Assembly: GCF_963259705.1 (NCBI RefSeq)
Contig: NC_081851.1
Location: 60,162,855-60,226,854, forward strand
Length of the DNA stretch: 64,000 bases
Direction: 5' to 3'
Origin: Myotis daubentonii
Taxonomy: Eukaryota > Chordata > Mammalia > Chiroptera > Vespertilionidae
Shown here: piece by piece, positions 24,119 to 35,290 of the stretch
Numbering within the stretch: the first letter of the stretch is position 1
Layout: each line of letters begins with the position of its first letter
Made by a program: the position numbers and the translations under genes
Notes under the pieces: generated by a model
The model's input: the letters and a program-made list of their open reading frames with translations, nothing else
What the model was told of the DNA's origin: nothing
Databases searched by the model: none

Positions 24119-25070
24119 AGCCAGCAGCAGAAATAGCAGAGCCTGGCCAAAGGGCCCAGATACACTAAATAGGCAACTCGAAGGGGGCGGGGGGACCACC
24201 TGGGAGGGGCCCAGCAACCTGGAAGGGCCCAGCAGTAAAGCAAGCCTCCTGGAGACGCTCTGAAGTGTGAGTACCTGTGCCCACTTCACAGTCTCGTAGA
24301 AAAAGCATGACAGCTCCGGTTTTCTGATGTTCCTGGTGCTGAAGTGGTCCTGGAGTCCATGCAAACTCCCTTCACATGCCACTTTTTATAACTTTTTAAG
24401 AAAAAATGAAAGTGATGTGTTTTGTAAAAATAGTAAAAAGAAAGTAACCCCCCCCCCAGAATAAATAGAAGACACCTGTGTCCCCACAGCCCAGAAATAG
24501 CCACTTAAGACCACTGCCAACTGCAACTCTAGCTGGGGCCGGGTTTCATACACAATGCTGTACAATGGGGTTACATAACATGGTGTAATTTGTCTTGACC
24601 ACTGATCACGTTTTGTGAATCTCTTCCAAATATATCCCCCAAATAGAATCAACGGTACATACTGTTTTAGAACCTGCTTTTTTCACTGAAAAATGTAATC
24701 ATGAATACTTTATGCATTTACTATTTCTAAACAATCGTGCTATTTTTAATGGCAGCAGTGGGCTTACCATAATTGAAGAAATCCTATATTGTTTGGTAAT
24801 GTGCTTATTTATAGCTTGGGACCCTTATCAATATTACAACAAACAAATTACCGCTGTTTCTTGGTGCACACCTGTGGGTATTCCTTCGCAGCACAGGCTA
24901 AGCAGAGACCTTAATAAGGTTTGCTCTTTGTGGTCGTGAAGCAAGCACTACTCTCTAGGTTTTGGAATCTTCCTGAGGTTCCTAGTTATGCTTGCTTAAT
25001 ACGTTAGGCTTTATCTATCTTTACTAATCACAGAAGCATCTAGCTCCACAAAGAATCAGTAAGAAAACAC
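24119..25070. other. Intergenic DNA, L1-like in part
   Basis: About 24540-24830 (ATAACATGGTGTAATTTGTC, ATGTAATCATGAATACTTTA) suggests a worn interspersed repeat that I cannot name. No gene was recognised. Confidence 0.4.
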
Positions 25071-25470
25071 ATGTTTTGTCCCCACACTGCCACATTAAAG
25101 AGAACTGAAGTCCTGTGGCAGTTCTATTTCTTCAGGACTTTCCATACCATTTTTGATAGCAGCGACACCATTTTATATTCTCACCAAACGTGCACAAGGG
25201 TTCCAATTTCTCCACCTCCTTACCCATACTTGTTATCCAGCAATCTCTCTTCTGGCTATATATCCAAAAATCTGAAAGCAGGGTCTCAAAGAGTCATCTG
25301 CACACTCATGTTCATACCAGCACTATTCACAACAGCCAAGAGGTTGAAAGCAACCAATGTGCGTTGCCAGATGAATGGACACATAAAATGTGGTATTTAC
25401 ATAGAAGAAGTTTTTCTTCCTTAAAAAATAAAGAGGAGACCTCCTGCCCCTTTTCCCCCTTCTCCTAGGG

Positions 25471-25703
25471 CAGTGATGGCGAACCTTTTGAGCTCGGCGT
25501 GTCAGCATTTTGAAAAACCCTAACTTAACTCTGGTGCCGTGTCACATATAGAAATGTTTTGATATTTGCAACCATAGTAAAACAAAGACATATTTTTTAT
25601 ATTTATTTTATACATTTAAATGCCATTTAACAAAGAAAAATCAACCAAAAAAATGAGTTCGTGTGTCACCTCTGACATGCGTGTCATAGGTTCGCCATCA
25701 CTG
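25471..25703 (+). mobile_element. Short hAT DNA transposon (nhAT MITE)
   Basis: The inverted termini are CAGTGATGGCGAACC and GGTTCGCCATCACTG. The 233-bp AT-rich interior has no coding. Flanks TCCTAGGG (25463-25470) and CCCTAGAG (25704-25711) match at 6 of 8 positions, an eroded hAT duplication centred on CTAG. The same family occurs inverted at 54759-54993. Confidence 0.92.
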
Positions 25704-25751
25704 CCCTAGAGCATTACTATTACCTTCCTCACTTCTAAGCTCCAAGGGCAA

Positions 25752-26363
25752 TCTATATATATAAAAGGCTAAGTGTCTGCCCATCCGACCTGTAGCTATG
25801 ACATGCACTGACCACCAGGGGGCAAACACTCAACACTGGAGCTGCCATGACAAGCACTGGCCATTTAAAAATAAATGGCACCACAGACCTGGCGCCGACA
25901 AACCAACACTCAGCTTCCCCCAAGTGGGACACAGGCCCTGCCACCACCCCAGAGCAACACCCCACCAATTCGCAGCCAACACTGCCAAGACCCCATGGTG
26001 CAAAATTTGGCCCACAGACCAGCCCAGCCCAGAAATGGCGGCTGAGGGTGCCGAGTAATGACGTCACATAGCAACGCCTAGCTTCCTCTCCCTAGCGACT
26101 ACCATCCTTGGAGTTTCTTCAGCCCAGGAACCCAACTTGCTTTATAGCCAAGTGCAAACATTTTACACTTTAACCAAATGTTTGTGAATCGTTTTCTCAT
26201 GCCTCATCTCATTTGATCCTCACAGAAGTCCTGGAGTAGGTAGATAGGAGACTCGGTAGAATCCTATTTTCTTTTCATTAGCAAGACGTGAATAGCAATA
26301 TTAAAATATTTCTTCTAATTAATTTCCTTTCAATGTGCACGAATTCGTGCACCAGGACACTAG
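25752..26363 (+). mobile_element. HeliBat-type Helitron carrying captured MIR-containing DNA (internally deleted copy)
   Basis: The 5' end is TCTATATATATAAAAGGCTA. The 3' end has the perfect palindrome GTGCACGAATTCGTGCAC (26335-26352) and closes with CTAG at 26360-26363. It is flanked by A (25751) and T (26364). From about 26125 it shares a host-derived tract (GTGCAAACATTTTACACTTT, then MIR-like CTCATTTGATCCTCACAGAA) with the Helitrons at 41365 and 47354. After about 26275 it jumps to the shared 3' terminus, so about 400 bp present in the longer copies are missing. A CTCF-core-like motif lies at 25812-25825. Confidence 0.9.
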
Positions 26364-26413
26364 TAAAGAAATAAATAAATAGAAAACCCTGTCATATGGA
26401 TGAATCTTAAGGA

Positions 26414-27369
26414 CAATATGTTAAATCGTAAATGCCTTAAAGTCAGAGATTATGAAGTAGATTCTTGTGCATGCCCTACAATGTCTCCCATCACAGAATT
26501 TATCTTAAGAAAATTACCAGTTACTTATGATCGGTTAGTGGCAACCAATATGTCAAAGGTAATAACGACTCCAAAATTTATTTCCTCCCAGTTGAGCCTG
26601 AAAGAGCAGTAACAGTCCGGTCCGTCTTCCCCTCACTTATCACTGTCACCTGCTTCCTGGTTCTCCACATGCCCGGTCCCCTGGGAAAGACTGTTCTCTT
26701 CTCTGGTCCTCCAAAATCTCTGTGATCACTTGACTGGGGGAGGGTGGGTGGGGTTGTTGCTAAAATATGCCATTGGGTAGTACTTGTTTGGCTAACTTCT
26801 GAACTGCCTCCAATTTCTTCAGAAACAAGCACAACATTCTCTGAAATTCTCAAAATCAACAAAACACAGTGTTCTAGGGGGAATTCTGACGAGAAGTGAG
26901 TAAAGATGGTGGAATTCTTGAAGGACGGGGAGTCTGGCCAGGAAGAAGGCCTTCAGGGATGTAAGTGGTGCCTGGGCTGGGAGGTAGACAGGAGATGAAG
27001 GGGTGGGGGGCAAGGAGGAGACGCCCAGATGGGGTGGGTTTCACTGCCCCTTCCCAGGCGCTCAGTCCCTGTCTCCTCTGTGATGCTTGATATTTGATAA
27101 AAATAGACAAAGCCTTTTGTTGTTTAATCAGTGATCATATTTAAAATGCAAATACCCCCAATGTTAAAATTATGATGCAAATCATTTGTGTCAAATCCTT
27201 TACTGAATGCAGGCTTTGATAACAGAATAATAGGGAAAGATTCACTGAATGAAGGGAGAGAACAGAAAAGGAGAAAAAGTCTCTCTTTGGGGCCCACATT
27301 AGATTACATTCCTATTTCAGCCCTGGTCACATATGTTCTAGAATAATCAATCAACAACCAAAGATAGCA
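26414..27369. other. Intergenic DNA, nothing recognised
   Basis: No gene or clear repeat was recognised. The minus-strand frames at 26578-27110 are under 100 codons and show no domain. Confidence 0.45.
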
Positions 27370-27720
27370 ATTTACTCTCCTCGAGTGCCTTGTATCTACA
27401 AATGCTGTCATCTGCAGTGCCTAATTTGTTTCTCAGAAAAATCCTGGGAAGTAGACATAGTTCCCAATTGGCTGGTGAAGAAATAAGCATCATGGAGGGC
27501 CAGAGAGGGCCTCAATGTGCCGTGGGAAGTGAGTAACAGAATCAGGTCTCAAAACCTGGGTGGGTCTATCCACTTATTCAGCAAATAATTACGAAGGACC
27601 TACTCTAGGCCAGACTTACGCCAGGTACCAGGGATAAAATGGTGGGCAAAACCCACACAGACTGTCCTTAGGGACCTTGGAGCTAATTAAGGAGACAAGT
27701 GCTAACCAACTAATAACAAA
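27370..27720 (-). repeat. MIR and a second old mammalian repeat
   Basis: About 27420-27550 reads as reverse MIR (AAATCCTGGGAAGTAGACAT, GGTGAAGAAATAAGCATCAT). The following 27575-27700 tract (AATAATTACGAAGGACCTAC, GGGACCTTGGAGCTAATTAA) resembles another widespread ancient repeat of uncertain family. Confidence 0.6.
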
Positions 27721-28340
27721 TAAAAGTAGCATTACAGCTGTGATTAGAGGAATGGAGGTGATAACAAGAACTGACCTGGGTAGAGAAGCTTGAGCTGAAG
27801 GGAGCGTTCAGAGGGAGAGACAGGGTGAGAGTTGTCCAGACAGAGGGACCTCACACAAGCAAGAGCCGGCAGGTGCATTCCAGAAACTCTAAGAAGGCCA
27901 GCATGGCAGCAGACAGAGAGTGAGGGTGTGGAGGTGTGGAGAGAGTTGAGGGAGGTGGATGGAAGCTGGATCATGCAGGGACTGGTCTGCAATAACATGC
28001 GCTTCTGCTAAGTCCGTTGATTTTCTACTAAGAACAGCTGGCACTGATAAAATGTTTGAAGAAGGGGGATGATTCTGAGAAGTATCCATGATTGAAGAAC
28101 ATTTTCATGGACAATGGCATCATGTGCCCACCCCACAAATATTTCAAACCCAACTGAACATCTACGGGAGGGGGGGGGGCGCGGGGGGGGGGAGCACAGC
28201 CTAGCCACTTACCACAGCTGTACCATCAGAGGGCTTTGCACCCGGCTCAAGGTCCTTATCCCTTCCTTCTTCCATCCAATTAAACATCTCTGCAGAGCCT
28301 GCCACGTAAGGTTCTGTGCTGAGCACCACACAACAAGGAT

Positions 28341-28371
<31 letters not shown>

Positions 28372-28756
28372 ACTCTCCTCTAGGACAGCAGCCATGTGCA
28401 CAAAGAGCTGTAGAACAAGGTGGAAAGGAATGACCTTCTCTCGATAAAGGGAAAGGAAATAGTCACAGGATGAGTGACTTTCTTCAAGGTTCTGCTCACT
28501 TGGGTTCCACTGTTTTCTGACACATTATAGCAGTGAAGTCAGAGGCCATGCTGAGTCATTCTGCTTTATGCAATTTCTCCTTTTCCTTTTGGACATATGC
28601 AAGCTTTATTCCTGTATGTTTGCAATTCAAAACTTGGCTCTGAGTCAGTTGATTTTAGGGGATTTTTCTGACAATATATAGGGTTTTCAATTAGCCTGTT
28701 TGAATCTTCTTCAACTTAGCAAAGTTTTCTTCAAATTTAAATATATTGTTAGTCAT
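27721..28756. other. Intergenic DNA with simple repeats
   Basis: It contains a G-rich run at 28168-28191 and a (GGCTCA)n tract of about five units at 28341-28371. Ala-Gln and Leu-Ser repeats in frames across that tract are artefacts. No gene was recognised. Confidence 0.5.
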
Positions 28757-28970
28757 GCCCTGGCTGGTGTGGCTCAGTTGGTTGGGCACCATCTGGTGCA
28801 CCGAAAGGTTGTTGGTTTGATTCCCAGTCAGGGTGCATGCTCAGATTTTGGGCTCAATCCTCAGTAGGGGGTGTACAGGAGGCAGCTGATCAATGTTTCT
28901 CTTTCATGGATGTTTCTCTCTCCCCCTCCCTCTTCCTTCCTCTCTCTTTAAAAGTCAAATTTTTAAAATC
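28757..28970 (+). mobile_element. VES SINE (older subfamily)
   Basis: The head GCCCTGGCTGGTGTGGCTCA and B box GGTTTGATTCCC are VES-like, with the typical GGAGGCAGCTGATCAATGTT body. No clear duplication was found. Confidence 0.88.
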
Positions 28971-30148
28971 TTTATGAAAAACAAAAATATATTAATTATT
29001 GCGTCTATTTGTAAGGTTATGATACATCCTCAGGAACATATAAAATTAAGTTGGTTCTATAAATAGATGTGTGTATATGATATCTGTACATATATATATG
29101 TACACACAAACACACATGTGGATGTAAAAGTATATATTATCTGTTATGCATATGTATAGGATATCATCTTATCTTTCATCTTTATTATATGTCTTTTCCT
29201 TCTGAATTCTGAGAGAGCTACTCTGCTTTCTATATTATTGATTTGATCTTCAATAATATCCATTCTTATTACTGCTTCTGATGAGAATTTAAATTCTACT
29301 CATTTTTAATTTGTTCATCCTTTCTTATTACACCAGTTGCCCTGATTACATCTCTAGTTGTTCTCTCCTTCCAGTTTTCTGCTTTTGTCTCATAGATACC
29401 ATGTCTTCTAGCCTTTTATTGAGGCAGCTAAACAGTTATTAAATTTTCCCTTGTGGTCCCTACAGTAAATAGTTTTAATAAGCCTGCTCTTCCTCTGAAT
29501 TTTCAGAATGATGTATCTTCTCACTTATTTTACAGAAAGTTCTGTCTCATAGGAAACATATTCTTGGTGCTTATTTTATTTTTATTAAAACTCAAATGAG
29601 GAGCCATCTATCCAAGCCTGCATTTGCCAAGAGACAAAGAGCTTGGAATGTCCTTGATCCAATTCTCTGTTCCATTTGGTCCCTATTTAAAATCCCTTGT
29701 CAAATTGATAAATTGCTATGCACAATTCAGACCCGTTTCCAGTCTTGAATGGACTTTCCTCAAGAACAGCTCTGCCAGGCTTCTGTGACATCTTCCCCAA
29801 TTCTGACCGGCTACTTCTCTGGTGTGTTGAACAGATGGGGTGAATAAAAATCTCTCTCTGGGCCCACTTTCAGCCCGTTACTTGTGGGGTCAGACCAACA
29901 AGGATACCATGGATCCATCCAGCAAGTCCTCCACCACCACCACTTCCGCCCACTGGAGGTCCCAATCTCTGAATGGAGGTGTTACCCTGAAAGTGAGAGA
30001 GGAGATTATATTGTGGTAACTTACATTATTTACACATCAGCCATGCAGTAATAGAGATGGATATGGGGTTCTCTAGTTAATACAAATCTTGCATTGCACA
30101 TCCAGGTCGCCCACATGGAATGGCACAAAGGGTACCTTCTACATACTT
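28971..30148. other. AT-rich intergenic DNA
   Basis: A TA/CA-rich stretch lies at 29060-29160. The rest is unassigned; no domain-bearing frame was recognised. Confidence 0.45.
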
Positions 30149-30310
30149 TTAGGAAGGCAGTTTTAGTTCATCTCTAAGCATAGGTGGGCTGGTGATTGTG
30201 TTTTTAACCCAGTTCTTCACCATGTAGTTGGTGGAAATTTCTCTCAAGTTCTGCCAATGGGTTAACTGTCGGTCATATTCCCCATATTTTTCAATGTCTT
30301 CCAGAATACT
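30149..30310 (-). other. Unrecognised 53-codon open segment ending in a stop, possible terminal exon or pseudogene fragment
   Basis: Read on the minus strand, the segment is open for 53 codons with a protein-like, charged composition (peptide EDIEKYGEYDRQLTHWQNLR near its start) and stops at 30149-30151. It has no ATG start of its own. An AG with a short pyrimidine run lies just upstream (about 30310-30335), so it could be a last exon or a pseudogene relic. I do not recognise the protein. A frame of this length can also arise by chance. Confidence 0.2.
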
Positions 30311-31307
30311 TTATTCGGAAGCTGAGAAAGGTTGTGGAGGGACCATTTAACCCCCACCTCAACACATTCTTTATAGAGATTTCTTCTCCTTAGCGTCAAA
30401 ATTCAACTGCAAGAATTACCTCCTAAGCTAGGAAGATAGCAGGATAGGGAATATGAGGACTGGAAAAATTCAGTCCACGCCTCCTGACTCTGCACATTCT
30501 CATAATCTATTGACTAGAGAACCTATGATGAATGTATAAGGGCTGTAAACTTTCGGTGTTTCTCCTGCCTGCCCTTCAGAAAGTGATTCCAGGAACTCTA
30601 GACTAGAATCCATGCCTAAAATCTTAGTTGTAATCAAACCAAAAATAAAACATACAAATATGAAAGTTCAACTAGGAGCTAAGATCTCTGGGCTCTGGAC
30701 GTAGCTCTGTGCCCACCTGACTGCATGACTTTAGAAAAATCCTTTTACTCTGAGCCTTGGTGGCACTCATTTAAAAGGTTGCTGCTCTAAATCAGTAGTT
30801 CTCAATTAGGAGAGATGTTTGATAGAACTGTACCATATACATGGTGAGTGTGGAGGCAGATAAAGGATTGATAACCACCTAAATCTCTGCCCAAAGAGGC
30901 AGCCACATCTAAAATCCTATGGTTTTATGAAAACTGAATTTGGCAAGTGAGAAGTAGAGTCCTCAGTGACATTTGGTCCTACATCCTGAAGGCCCGTGAC
31001 TTCCCTAAACTACCAGAAAATGCTCTTGCCAAGAATGCTGGAATGGCTTAGCCCAAGCTTACTTTAGGGCACTGGTGTGTGCTTTCCAAAGAAGTAATGT
31101 TCCTTAGATTGACAAACCAGCTGTGCTGGATTCAAACAATGGCAAACAGTGAATGTAAAAGCCATTGAAGCAAACCAGGCATCAAGTAGGTTAGTCAAAT
31201 GTATATTGCACAAAACAGATAGTTTTATCTTTTTCTCCCTTTCCAGTGAGATGGGGAAAGGGAGAGAAAACCTAGAACTCTTGTATTCAACATAAAAAGA
31301 GGAAATG
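30311..31307. other. Intergenic DNA with a MIR
   Basis: About 30690-30775 reads as a forward MIR (GCATGACTTTAGAAAAATCC). A CAGTAGTTCTCAA at about 30802 recalls a hAT-Charlie terminus, but I could not follow it to a second end. Confidence 0.5.
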
Positions 31308-31321
31308 GCGCCCTCTAGTGG
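31308..31321 (-). promoter_or_regulatory. CTCF core motif, exact consensus match
   Basis: The minus strand reads CCACTAGAGGGCGC, which fits the CTCF core CCASYAGRKGGCRS at all 14 positions. It lies in otherwise unassigned intergenic DNA 149 bp left of a Helitron. Occupancy cannot be judged from sequence. Confidence 0.6.
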
Positions 31322-31470
31322 TGCCTTTACTGTGTCTCCCACTTCTACAGGTCACACACAGGGCCACCGCATAGGTTTGCACATTCGTAGGCTCTAACAT
31401 AAATGGCATTCTCTGGGTTATATATTGTACATCCTAGACAACCATACACAGCAACTCTTTTATGTACACA

Positions 31471-31647
31471 CTAGAGGCCCAATTCACGAAATTCATGCAA
31501 AAGTAGGCCTTCCTTCCCCCGGCTGCCAGCACCGGCTTCCCTCTGGCACCTGGAACCCAGGATTCCCTCACAGCCCCGACTTCGTCGGGAAGGTCATCCA
31601 GAAGGACATCCGGTCTAATTAGCATATTACCCTTTTATTATTATAGA
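31471..31647 (-). mobile_element. Short HeliBat-type Helitron
   Basis: The reversed 3' end CTAGAGGCCCAATTCACGAA is followed by a diverged hairpin. The reversed 5' end is CCTTTTATTATTATAGA. Flanks are A (31470) and T (31648). It is only 177 bp and holds no coding. Confidence 0.88.
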
Positions 31648-31985
31648 TGTGAACGTATGTATGTATACACTCAACATATATACATCCCAAGCACATATAT
31701 ACACACATACAACAAATACATCCATACATAAACACTAATGCACACATAAAAATACAAGCACTTGCATCATACAGAGCATGCATAATATATGTATACTCTA
31801 TATACACACATATACATACCTAAAAGTATATATATGCATCCACACATGTGCACACACACACATACGTTCAAACATAGACATTCACAATAAGCCTGTATAT
31901 ACATACACATGTGTATATCACAAGCACATATAGACCATGTAGACAAAGTCAGGCATCCACACATGCATATACACACTGACTCCAC
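31648..31985. repeat. (ACAT/ACACAT)n degenerate simple repeat
   Basis: A long degenerate ATACAC/ACATAT-rich tract. Cys- and Tyr-rich minus-strand frames here are repeat artefacts. Confidence 0.85.
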
Positions 31986-32014
31986 AATAGTAAATATAAT
32001 TAATCAATAAGAAC

Positions 32015-32235
32015 AGGAATAGTTTTTTTGAGCACTGACTATATGCCATGCACCTGTCTAAATTATTTACATATATTAACTTATTTAAACCTCAATAATT
32101 CCATGAGATTGATCTTATCTTTATCCCCATTTTATCTCTGAACAAACTTCAACAAAGGAAAGTTCAGTAACTTGCCTGTGGTTACAGAACAAGCACAGAT
32201 TGAAACCATTATTTGAATTGGGTCCATACTTGGAA
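32015..32235 (-). repeat. MIR SINE
   Basis: Reverse MIR: GAGCACTGACTATATGCCAT, then CATATATTAACTTATTTAAA, then AAAGTTCAGTAACTTGCC. It is nearly full length. Confidence 0.85.
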
Positions 32236-32365
32236 CTATACAAATGCTAATTAATTATGGCTAAGGTATAAGAGCGCATTTCTGTGGGTAAGAAAATTGT
32301 TTGTGATAACGTCTATACGGCAATAAAGTACCCATTACCATTCTGCCTCTATCCTACACACGCTG

Positions 32366-32397
<32 letters not shown>

Positions 32398-32442
32398 ACA
32401 CACACACACACACACACACGCTGACACACACACACACACATT
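32366..32442 (+). repeat. (CA)n microsatellite with CGCTGA interruptions
   Basis: CA runs broken by regularly recurring CGCTGACA blocks, so the repeat has partly expanded as a longer compound unit. Confidence 0.95.
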
Positions 32443-32504
32443 TTGGCAGTCTGTTATATATCTTTGTCTTATACATATTCACACATGTGTAGTTATTTAT
32501 AAAT

Positions 32505-32755
32505 ATACCTAATATTTGTTGAGCGTCTGCTATATAGAATATGCTTTTCATACATTTCTGCATTACTTAATCCTCTTAGCATCCCTGAAATGTACTCCGT
32601 ACAGTGCCTATTTTATATGAAGAAACTAAAGCACAGAGAAAGGAAATTTACTCCAGGATCCATGACTCGTAAACGGCAGATCAGGTGTGAAAACCAGGCA
32701 TTCTGGAGCCAAAAATCATGCTGATTTCACTATGTTACCCAGCTTCTCTCTTTTC
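32505..32755 (-). repeat. MIR SINE
   Basis: Reverse MIR: ATTTGTTGAGCGTCTGCTAT, then AAGAAACTAAAGCACAGAGA, then AGGTGTGAAAACCAGGCATT. Confidence 0.82.
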
Positions 32756-32839
32756 ACCCCATAAAAATTCCTACCATTTCCATACACAGTTCACAGCAGT
32801 TGTAAAGGATGAAACCAGTGAGCCAAAAGATTTAAAGGT

Positions 32840-33065
32840 TTTTAAAATTCCACTGCTGAATTAATTTTTGTACATGGGGACAATCTGTGGTAGTTTCATT
32901 CTTTTGCATGTGGCTTTCCAATTTTCCCAGCAGTATTTATTGAAGAGGCTTTCTTTTCTCCATTGCATGTTTTTGGGTCCTTTGCCCATATACATGTGGC
33001 TGTATTTCTGGGCTCTCAATTCATTTCCATTGGTCTGTGTATCTAAACTCATGGACCTTCAACTT
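32840..33065 (-). mobile_element. LINE-1 fragment
   Basis: Reverse L1 sequence is recognisable: TTTCCCAGCAGTATTTATTG, TTTCTCCATTGCATGTTTTT and TTCCATTGGTCTGTGTATCT. It abuts the GC-rich block. Confidence 0.75.
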
Positions 33066-33610
33066 ACAGAAGATCTTATGCTTCCGGCTGGTCACCTGGG
33101 CCCTCCCCCTTGTTCTTGAGACCCCGCCCCCTTGTGCACCTGACCACTGACCCACACTGGCCAGGAGACTGAGCTCCTCAGGCAGATGGGGGCCCTTCCC
33201 AATAGCTGGAAGGTGGGTTAAGGGCCGAACACCCACAGCCCCACATCGCCTTCCGCTCACAGGCAGCCTCCTACCCCGGGGGCAGGCGGCAACCTGGGGG
33301 CCCCAAGCCCTCCTGGAAGACAGCCATGGGGGGGCGGGTCTAAATACCGAGGGATCCCCCCTCCCCACCATGGGTGCATCTCACACTGGAGTGGGCTGTG
33401 ATCCCGCCAGCCCTGCCTGTGGGCTGTGACATCAGGGAAAGAGCAGTGTTAAGCCCCTGAAAACCCTTTCTATTCTGGGAGCAAATGTCCTGCCCCCTCC
33501 AGGTCCCTGGGGGCCGGCTTTCCGCCTCCTTCTCGGGGAGCGCCCTTCCTTGAGGACAGGGGCCTTCTTGCTGCCGTGCAGAGTCTGGACCCCAGGAAGG
33601 TGGGGCTTCT

Positions 33611-33624
33611 GCGCCCTCTGGTGA
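33611..33624 (-). promoter_or_regulatory. CTCF-core-like motif
   Basis: The minus strand reads TCACCAGAGGGCGC, matching the CTCF core at 13 of 14 positions, at the right end of the first duplicated unit. The second unit does not keep it. Confidence 0.4.
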
Positions 33625-35029
33625 ACCTCCTCCCCATTCACGTGGCCCCATCAGCCTGTCCAACTTGACCACTTCCAGCTGTGGGCCTGGCCCCAAGCCC
33701 TCATTCACGTGCCAGTTCCGGGGGTCACCTGGGCCCAGCCCACCCCCTGGGTCAGGTCAGCACTTGCGGCTGTCTGCCTGGCCCCGCCCTCTCGATGACG
33801 TCACCTCTCCCAGCTGGTCACCCGGCCCCCACCCTTGTTAACCTGACCTCTTCCAGCTCTTCACCTGGGCCAGCATGCCCCCTCAAGCCCATGATGACTA
33901 CCTGCTGGTCACCTGGGCCCTCCCCCTTGTTCTTGAGACCCCGCCTCCTTGTGCACCTGACCACTGACCCACACTGGCCAGGAGACTGAGCTCCTCAGGC
34001 AGACGGGGCCCTTCCCAACAGCTGCAAGTTGCATTAAGGGCCAAACACCCACAGCCCCAGATCGCCTTCCGCTCACAGGCAGCCTCCTACCCCATGGGGC
34101 CGTGGGCAAGCTGGGGGCCGCCAGCCCTCCTTTAAGGCAGCCATGGTGGGGGGGGGGGGTGTTGGTCCTATTACCAATGGATCCCCCTTCATAGGGGCAT
34201 CTCATACTGGAGTGGGCTGGGACCCCGCCAGCCCTGCCTATGGGCTTTGACATCAGGGAAAGAGCACTGTTAAGGCCCTGAAATCCCTTTCTGTTCGGAG
34301 AGCTAATATCCTGCCTTCTCCAGGGCCACTTACTAGTCTCTTTCCCGGGAACACCCTTCCTTGAGGACAGTGACCTTCTTGCTGCCATCCAGTGTCCGGA
34401 CCTCAGGAAGGTGTGGCAGGCTAGGGACCTCTGCACCCCTTTTCTGAGCCTCAGGTTTGGCATCTGGTCACAACCACCCAGGTGCTGTTTCTTAGCAACC
34501 CAGGTGCTTCAAGAAGGGGAGTCCCAAGATGCCTTGGAGGTAAGGGTGGGGCTTTGTGAGTACCCTGCCTCATCCTACAGCTGAGGGCCTGGCAAGGGGA
34601 GGCATCCCTCAGCCAGGCAGCCTGCACTTCCCACCAATCAGTCAGCCAGTGTGCCCACTTCCCTGTCCCTTGGGACTGGGAGGGTATGAGGGGCAGGAGA
34701 CAGGGCCTAGGCACAGATACAGGCATGGATCTCCCTGTGAGTCCCTGCTGTCCCCAGAACTCAGTTAAAGCCCCAAACTGAAGGGCACAGAAGGGTATAT
34801 TTCCTGAGGTGGGTGCTCTGATGACTACAGACTGGGACATATGTTCTCCCACTTCTGTGGCCAGAATCTGAAATCAGGGTGGCTGGGCCATGCTCCATCC
34901 AAGGGCTTCAACTGGACGGTGCTTACTGCCTCTTCCGCTTCCGGGCGCTCCTTACCACATCCCTTCAGTCTACAGGTGAGTCCCCCTCCACCCTCCTGGG
35001 ACATCTCTCGCATAAAAACATGTCCTCAC

Positions 35030-35290
35030 CCCACTGTTCACCTACCCACTTCCAGCTGTGCCCACTTCCTGGTACTCACTTGCTTCTACCACCTTGTTCA
35101 GGTGCCCATTTCTGGCTGTGCCCACTTCAGGCTCATCGCAAGGCCCACCCCCTTGTTCACATGCCCACTTCCAGCCATGCCCACTTCTGGTTGATCACAA
35201 CCTCACTCCCCTGTTTACTAGCCCACTTCATGCTACTCCCTTGCCCCTGCCACCTTGTTGAGGTGCCCACCTCGGGCTGATCATTTGGCC
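35030..35290 (+). repeat. Minisatellite array, forward orientation
   Basis: Degenerate units built on GCCCACTTCCAGC and CACCCCCTTGTTCAC repeat several times. The same units occur at 33640-33900 in the same orientation and at 36960-37340 reversed. Confidence 0.75.

Larger units (their letters stand above)
25071..26413 (+). mobile_element. 5'-inverted (twin-primed) LINE-1 fossil, later hit by a hAT and a Helitron
   Basis: About 25085-25240 reads as L1 3' sequence in reverse (CAAACGTGCACAAGGGTTCC). From about 25243 it turns to forward L1 (CCAGCAATCTCTCTTCTGGC, then TCATGTTCATACCAGCACTA). This inverted-then-direct order is the product of twin priming. L1-like sequence seems to resume at 26385-26413 (GTCATATGGATGAATCTTAA), beyond the hAT at 25471 and the Helitron at 25752. 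The resumption is less certain than the inversion. Confidence 0.65.

Noticed and set aside
28114..28401. Frames with Ala-Gln and Leu-Ser repeats
   Set aside because: These are translations of the (GGCTCA)n simple repeat.
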